A stretch of DNA of 8,645 nt. It comes from CAYMUC01 sp964393535 (lineage in GTDB: Bacteria; Actinomycetota; Acidimicrobiia; Acidimicrobiales; Ilumatobacteraceae). The stretch covers positions 1 to 8,645 of the forward strand of contig CAYMUC010000112.1 in the NCBI GenBank assembly GCA_964393535.1, in the 5' to 3' direction. Positions within the stretch are counted from its first letter, which is position 1. Each line of letters opens with the position of its first letter. Made by a program: the position numbers and the translations under genes. The notes beneath the pieces were generated by a model. It was not told the DNA's origin and searched no databases. It saw only the letters and a program-made list of their open reading frames with translations. Shown one piece after another: positions 7,001 to 8,645 of the stretch.

Positions 7001-8644
7001 AGCCGGAGCGTCGGGAACGTCGCGCGGTGTGGCCAGCACGGGGGTGACCGATGCCGACGTGGTACCGGCGTCATTCACTGCCAACACCCTCAACTGATAT
7101 TCCAGGCCTGTGGTGAGGCCACTGACCGTGGCCGTGGTGCCGGTGATGGTCGCCGATGCCGGCACCCAGCCGGAGCCATCGCTCTGCTCGACGACGTAGC
7201 CAGTGACAACGGCACCATTACTCACCGAGGCGATCCACGTGATCAGCACCTGGTTTCCCGACAACCCGTTGGTGGGCGTCTTGGCCTCCGCGGCGACAGG
7301 GTAAGGAGCCAGGGGCACGTCACGCGGCGTGACCGGCCCCACAGAACTGGACCAGGCGCCAGGACCGGCCTCGGTGACGGCCCGCACCCGGAAGAAGTAG
7401 TCGGCGCCGTTGGTGAGCGCAGAGACGGTGGCCGTGGCACTGCCAGTGACCAGCGACCCTGGCGTTGACCACGCACTGCCATCCGGGCTCACTTCGACGT
7501 CGTAAGACGTGATGTCCAGCCCACCCGAGTCTCCGTCGGTCCAGGTGAGGACCACCTGTCCCGAGCCGACACCGTTGGTCGGGGTCTTCACCGCTGCGGC
7601 CAAGGCCGTGGGTGCGGCCGCCAGCGTGTACGGCGTGGCGAGGGCTGAGATCGTGTGATCACCCCGACCCACCTCGTTGTAGCCCAGAACCCCGAAGCGA
7701 TAGGACGTGCCGTTGGTGAGGCCCGTGACGGTGTGCTCACGAGTGGACGCTGACACGGTGACGATCTCGGTCCACACCGGCGGTTCGGCGGCGCCGTCGG
7801 CCTGAAGGATCACGTAGCCGGTCAAGCTGCGTGCATTGGGCGTGGCCGCCGCCCACGACAGGTCGACCTGCTGGTCGCCTGGCACGGCCGAGATGGTGGC
7901 GGGTGCCAAAGGCACGTCCTGATAGGCGAAGGCTTGGGCGGCGGTGGTGGACACCACTCCCCCGACGATGACACTGAGGTCGTAGGTGCCCAGGGCTCCG
8001 GACGGAGCCGTGAACGTGAGGCTGGTGTCACTGGCGACGGTCGCGTTGACGGGTGTGCCCGCACCCACTTGCACGCTGGTCTCCCCGGCGACGAATCCGG
8101 TGCCCGTCACGGTGATGGTGCCGCCACCGGCGGGCAGTGACCAGTCGGGCGAGATGCTCGTGACCGTGGGCGCCTGGACCACCGTGACGGGATATTCGAC
8201 GTTGCCATCGCTGGTGGTGACCCGTAGCAACGTGGCGCCGAGCGTGGCGCAGGCCGGCATGACCGCCGATACCGTCGAACCACTGGCCGTGGCTAAAGGC
8301 GAGGTGGCCGACACCGACGCGTCATCGCACGCCAACTCGACGTCGACCAAGTTGGGTAGCGGGTCACTGCCCACACCCGTGCCGCCTCCAAGAGCCGAAC
8401 CCGAGATGGTCACCACGGTGCCACCAGCCGACGAGATAACTGGCGGTGAGACGGCAGTGATGGCGGGACCGCTCACCACCCTGATGGCCGACGTGGTGGT
8501 GGCGTCGAAATAGTTGGTGGCACTGGCCGTGGCCGACACCAGACAGATGCCGGCCGTAGCGGCGGTGAGGTCGGCACCGGACAGCGAGCATCCGGTGGCG
8601 CCTGCGTCGGTCACCTCGAACACCACCGAAGCTCCGGGTGCCGT
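1073..8644 (-). CDS. Giant FnIII-repeat surface protein with C-terminal CW_binding_2 repeats, 3' part (5' end outside window)
   Basis: A single uninterrupted frame runs from the right edge of the window to the TGA at 1075-1073, giving 2523 residues. The GTG at 8626 is not a convincing start: in-frame coding (TAPGAS) continues upstream to the edge and the text there is mid-domain. Residues are numbered from that GTG. Order: beta-rich segment 1-52; two IPT/TIG-like domains 53-236; sixteen FnIII domains 237-1803; module A 1804-1904; FnIII 17 and 18, 1905-2092; module B 2093-2193; Ser/Asn/Pro/Gly linker 2194-2226; three CW_binding_2 repeats 2227-2517. There is no LPxTG, no transmembrane helix and no recognisable enzyme. 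CW_binding_2 repeats in Clostridium surface proteins attach them non-covalently to wall polymers, so this protein is probably wall-bound by its C-terminus with the FnIII array as a long stalk. Adhesin or matrix scaffold is inference. Signal peptide and any head domain lie outside the window. Confidence 0.95.
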   Translation of the reverse strand, partial: TAPGASVVFEVTDAGATGCSLSGADLTAATAGICLVSATASATNYFDATTTSAIRVVSGPAITAVSPPVISSAGGTVVTISGSALGGGTGVGSDPLPNLVDVELACDDASVSATSPLATASGSTVSAVMPACATLGATLLRVTTSDGNVEYPVTVVQAPTVTSISPDWSLPAGGGTITVTGTGFVAGETSVQVGAGTPVNATVASDTSLTFTAPSGALGTYDLSVIVGGVVSTTAAQAFAYQDVPLAPATISAVPGDQQVDLSWAAATPNARSLTGYVILQADGAAEPPVWTEIVTVSASTREHTVTGLTNGTSYRFGVLGYNEVGRGDHTISALATPYTLAAAPTALAAAVKTPTNGVGSGQVVLTWTDGDSGGLDITSYDVEVSPDGSAWSTPGSLVTGSATATVSALTNGADYFFRVRAVTEAGPGAWSSSVGPVTPRDVPLAPYPVAAEAKTPTNGLSGNQVLITWIASVSNGAVVTGYVVEQSDGSGWVPASATITGTTATVSGLTTGLEYQLRVLAVNDAGTTSASVTPVLATPRDVPDAPAPPTLTVTSPTNGVPGGGLKVDWVAPASNNGSVVTNYEVVVSAGGSIVATHHGSGTSHTFTGLTNGTEHSVTVAAFNAAGWSAGSTATTATPIDVPDAPASPTLTVTTPDNGVPGAGLKVDWVAPASDNGSVVTSYEVVVSAAGIIVATHSGSGTSHTFTGLANGTLHSVTVAAQNAAGWSPDSSASTATPRDVPGTPTSVTAVPVSDGALQISWLAPATNGAAIVRYDVTVSASGQTTEYCDTSGSTLTCTISSLALGVAYDVSVSATNAAGRSLEGTATGTPRAVPAAPTAPTVSAKTPLNGVAGGQVVVTWDVPDDKGDPITSYVVTTATTEDGTYTVPGSITIVGTTATISGLTNGQAVYVKVAATNGAGTSSPSPAGSATPRDVTDAPAAPTLEVKTPTNGVAATEVKATWSLPSVTNGATVIGYEVVLSAGGTILDVYHGAGTTTTFTGLQVGSTYSVTVAALNAAGWSAASTANAATPRDVPDAPAAPTLLVKAPSNDVPGGGLRVTWTEPAINGAPITNYEVIVSDGSAIVATHYGVGTSHTFTDLTNGTLHSVTVAAFNAAGWSAASAASTATPIDVPSSPTSLAVEARTPTNGLTSTQLLLTWTAPAQNNGSAVADYVVESSTDNSTWSPATVTITGTTATVSGLTTSTLTHLRVSAVNAAGTSSASTPIQATPRDVPGAPTAVTAVGKTPANGLAGTELRVAWTAPAANGDAITGYLVEQSTDGSNWESAAGSVTGTSQTVTGLTTGTEYEFRVFAINGAGTSSASATVSATARDVPSQMEDPTVEAMTPSNELSGGQLKVSWSPPADNGAVIELFVATASATGQTTRVCEVIAANCVITGLTNGVAYDVVTSAVNAAGTSTPSTSTTGTPRTVPGAPTGIAATVRNTTDEGVWNNVPDNALTVTWTAPADNGGNAITGYTATATAAGQDPKQCTTASTTCIITGLSTGVAYTVTVSATNGAGTGAAGTAAATARPLAVPGAPTGVVAVRGNTTLTVTWTAPTISARGGATIVGYVAQASPGGGFCETNGAASCPIPGLSNGTAYTVTVAAVNSAGRGADSTPSSAVTPATLPSAPATVSAVTAGSGQLLVSWDLAAGNGATVTTYSATAAPGGITCVTSADSCQFERLTNGTDYTFTVVATNAVGDSAASAASTAVKPLGLPSAPLRVVALPTSSALRVTWEAPVDNGGSAVTSYTATAISGGNQFVCTTANLTCTITGLTNQTTYTVTVTATTAVGTSPASASVSATPLAPPTPAQFAAAVAQAAVDALGVSDPVAGSAISLNISGFEPSSWVVIGVSSDPTALGAVQADGGGNVTAQVTLPPEIGAGNHTLSVINPSTGTSRAQPVTVQAPSVPGAPGQPTVVAGSGSGVVDVTFAAPSSDGGATITSYVVTANPGAATCVRATAGTCTIVGLTPGTAYTFTVRAENSVGESPASTASAAFTPKARPGAAGTVTATADVNVTGKVTVAWTAAAANGATVTYVVRAVQDPTKSCTTTSLTCDITGLPTYVALTFEVLTSNSEGAGPASAASSAVTLVLSLPASPREDPGVSAGSVASGTPTAGGSATINVTGFDPFEWVTIVVQSTPQVLSTLQANNVGVVSTTVTVPSGLAVGTHYLTVLSDVRADGTRRGVTQSFSVAASNPSNPSNPGSGSNPGTGGGSPTPAPTFPADRFAGADRYATSVQISQENFSPGVAVVYLATGANYADALAAGAASGGSGPVLLTQRNSLPEDTRAELARLRPRRIVVLGGTSAISNTVLDAARSYATESTTRLGGVDRYATAAEVSAATFSTNVEVVYVATGTNFADALAAGGAARGRGPVLLVQADAIPDATAAELTRLRPRRIVVLGGTTAVRATVQTALAAYTTGSVSRVGGADRYATAADLSRATFAPGVAVAYVATGTNFADALSAAALGAPVLLARPTCIPASTKAELDRLGATRVVVLGGTAALSDGVRRLTPCS
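1076..1948 (-). repeat. Three cell-wall-binding repeats (CW_binding_2)
   Basis: Repeats start at residues 2227 (RFAGADRYATSV), 2327 (RLGGVDRYATAA) and 2427 (RVGGADRYATAA), exactly 100 codons apart; the last is 91 residues and ends the protein. Each has R-x-x-G-x-DRYATA, V-x-Y-x-ATG-x-N-x-ADAL, GPVLL or APVLL, and an IVVLGGT or VVVLGGT core, the signature of CW_binding_2 (PF04122). Three consecutive repeats is the usual number, matching the trimeric arrangement known for clostridial wall proteins. At DNA level blocks repeat at 300-nt spacing, for example TACCACGATG at 1421 and 1721. The last repeat differs: it is short, lacks the glycine-rich insert before APVLL, and carries cysteines at 2480 and 2516. 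Confidence 0.93.
2016..2042. repeat. Three tandem 9-bp units encoding (SNP)3
   Basis: GGGTTGCTG, GGGTTGCTC and GGGTTGCTT follow one another directly, differing only in the last base. On the minus strand they encode Ser-Asn-Pro three times, at the start of the flexible SNP/GSG/GTGGG/PTPAP linker between module B and the CW_binding_2 repeats. The unit length keeps the frame, so copy-number change by slippage would only alter linker length. Confidence 0.9.
2047..2349 (-). other. Module B: beta domain related to modules A and C
   Basis: Residues 2093-2193, between FnIII 18 and the linker. Motifs in order: GSATINVTGFDPFEWVTIVV, STPQVLSTLQANNVGVV, VPSGLAVGTHYLTVL, then GTRRGVTQSFSV. Spacing and order match module C of the convergent gene and module A. 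It lies directly before the wall-attachment region, as module C does in the other protein. Confidence 0.7.
2350..2912 (-). repeat. FnIII domains 17 and 18
   Basis: Two FnIII domains (residues 1905-2000 and 2001-2092) lie between modules A and B. Domain 17 has GGATITSYVV, CVRATAGTCTIVGL and GTAYTFTVRAENSVG. Domain 18 has KVTVAWTAA, KSCTTTSLTCDITGL and VALTFEVLTSNSEG. Each carries a cysteine pair just before the GL motif. Domain 18 is the more divergent of the two and lacks the usual GT-x-Y after that motif. Confidence 0.85.
2916..3216 (-). other. Module A: beta domain interrupting the FnIII array
   Basis: Residues 1804-1904. It opens with an Ala-rich stretch (TPAQFAAAVAQAAVDALG, probably helical), then AISLNISGFEPSSWVVIGV, QADGGGNVTAQV, LPPEIGAGNHTLSV and AQPVTVQ. 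The ADGGGNV and GNHT elements closely match ADAGGDV and GEHT of module C in the opposite gene. It splits FnIII 1-16 from FnIII 17-18. Confidence 0.7.
6427..7021 (-). repeat. Recently duplicated FnIII pair (domains 4 and 5)
   Basis: Domains 4 (residues 538-634) and 5 (637-733) are nearly identical in their first halves: both have GLKVDWVAPAS, NGSVVT and YEVVVSA, and both share GTSHTFTGL. At DNA level the segment CTTGCAGGTGCAACCCA is identical in both (near 6625 and 6921), and the match continues through GTCGACCTTCAGGCCA with one difference. Domain 9 (about 5251-5545) shares the GTSHTFT and SVTVAAFNAAGWSA segments, so it is a more distant copy of the same block. Confidence 0.8.
7658..7666 (-). 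other. RGD tripeptide in predicted FG loop of FnIII domain 1
   Basis: Residues 321-323 read Arg-Gly-Asp in the context YNEVGRGDHTISALATP, between strands F and G of the first FnIII domain. In human fibronectin the integrin-binding RGD sits in the FG loop of the tenth FnIII domain (VTGRGDSPA). The position is equivalent by motif, but function is not shown: Gly-Arg-Gly is common in this loop of bacterial FnIII domains. Confidence 0.6.
7919..8470 (-). other. Two IPT/TIG-like domains
   Basis: Domain one (residues 53-152) starts PAITAVSPPVISSAGGTVVTISGSAL, and domain two (153-236) starts APTVTSISPDWSLPAGGGTITVTGTGF. The I-x-x-(V/I)-SP followed by AGG-T-(V/I)-T-(I/V)-x-G-x-x-(F/L) pattern is typical of IPT/TIG immunoglobulin-like domains. 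The first contains a long insert with cysteines (ELACDD and PACATLG) that could pair. Confidence 0.85.
8471..8644 (-). other. Tail of an N-terminal beta-rich domain
   Basis: Encodes the first visible residues, TAPGASVVFEVTDAG, then GCSLSGADLTAATAGICLVSATASATNYFDATTTSAIRV. A 'TGCSLSG...L-x-A-x-x-AG-x-C-x-V-x-A-x-x-A' string recurs in bacterial Ig-like surface repeats that precede TIG and FnIII domains. The domain is cut by the window edge, so its family cannot be fixed; two cysteines 18 residues apart may form a disulfide. Confidence 0.5.
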
Positions 8645-8645
8645 G

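Larger units (their letters stand above)
3217..7918 (-). repeat. Array of sixteen tandem FnIII domains
   Basis: Domain starts fall near 7918, 7622, 7321, 7021, 6724, 6427, 6148, 5842, 5545, 5251, 4948, 4648, 4351, 4036, 3756 and 3489, a period of about 270-315 nt (90-105 residues). Each has a P-x-AP opening, a Trp in strand B (for example VTWTAP), a Tyr in strand C (ITSY or VVTNY), and GLTNGT-x-Y with A-x-NAAG following. Two sub-families are visible. Domains 2-5 and 7-11 carry a TP-x-NG-type insert after strand A (TPSNE in 12, APSND in 9), and most of 2-11 end in a TPRDV or TPIDV linker. Domains 6 and 12-16 carry a cysteine pair before the GL motif. Domain 13 has an extra acidic, Trp-containing A-B insert. 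No domain is frame-broken. Confidence 0.92.

Noticed and set aside
3217..7918. Regular 300-nt spacing considered as a CRISPR or satellite repeat
   Set aside because: The period equals one FnIII domain, the units diverge at codon third positions, and one reading frame crosses all of them.
8624..8626. GTG as the start of the minus-strand gene
   Set aside because: In-frame coding continues to the window edge in the middle of a beta domain and no signal peptide follows.

Overview
The window is coding from end to end. It holds the 3' parts of two very GC-rich genes that converge on each other. Both encode exported, multi-domain surface proteins, and both run off the window, so neither start codon nor promoter is visible. 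High GC, an LPxTG sorting signal on one protein, and cell-wall-binding (CW_binding_2) repeats plus long bacterial fibronectin type III (FnIII) arrays on the other all point to a Gram-positive, high-GC actinobacterium. A lineage such as Acidimicrobiia is possible, but that is inferred from domain style and not shown by the sequence.

Positions 2-1078 (+): the last 358 residues of a sortase-anchored protein. In order it has the tail of an unseen domain (possibly a LamG/concanavalin-like jelly roll), one FnIII domain, a beta-rich module called here module C, a Pro/Glu spacer, LPATG, one membrane helix and a basic tail.

Positions 1073-8644 (-): the last 2523 residues of a giant surface protein. 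From the N-terminal side it has a beta-rich segment, two IPT/TIG-like domains, sixteen tandem FnIII domains, module A, two more FnIII domains, module B, a Ser/Asn/Pro/Gly linker, and three CW_binding_2 repeats that end the protein. No catalytic domain is visible. A stalk, adhesin or cell-envelope scaffold role is the most economical reading.

The two genes overlap tail to tail by 6 bp: the palindrome TCATGA carries both stop codons, so there is no intergenic spacer. Both proteins carry related copies of the same module (A, B and C) just before their wall-attachment region but end in different attachment devices (sortase signal versus CW_binding_2). This suggests a pair of surface proteins built partly from a shared domain stock.

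No RNA genes, mobile elements, CRISPR arrays or metabolic genes are visible. I do not see a clearly new biological system. The most interesting points are the shared module, the subset of FnIII domains with a cysteine pair, the shared-palindrome gene overlap, and an RGD tripeptide in a predicted FnIII FG loop.
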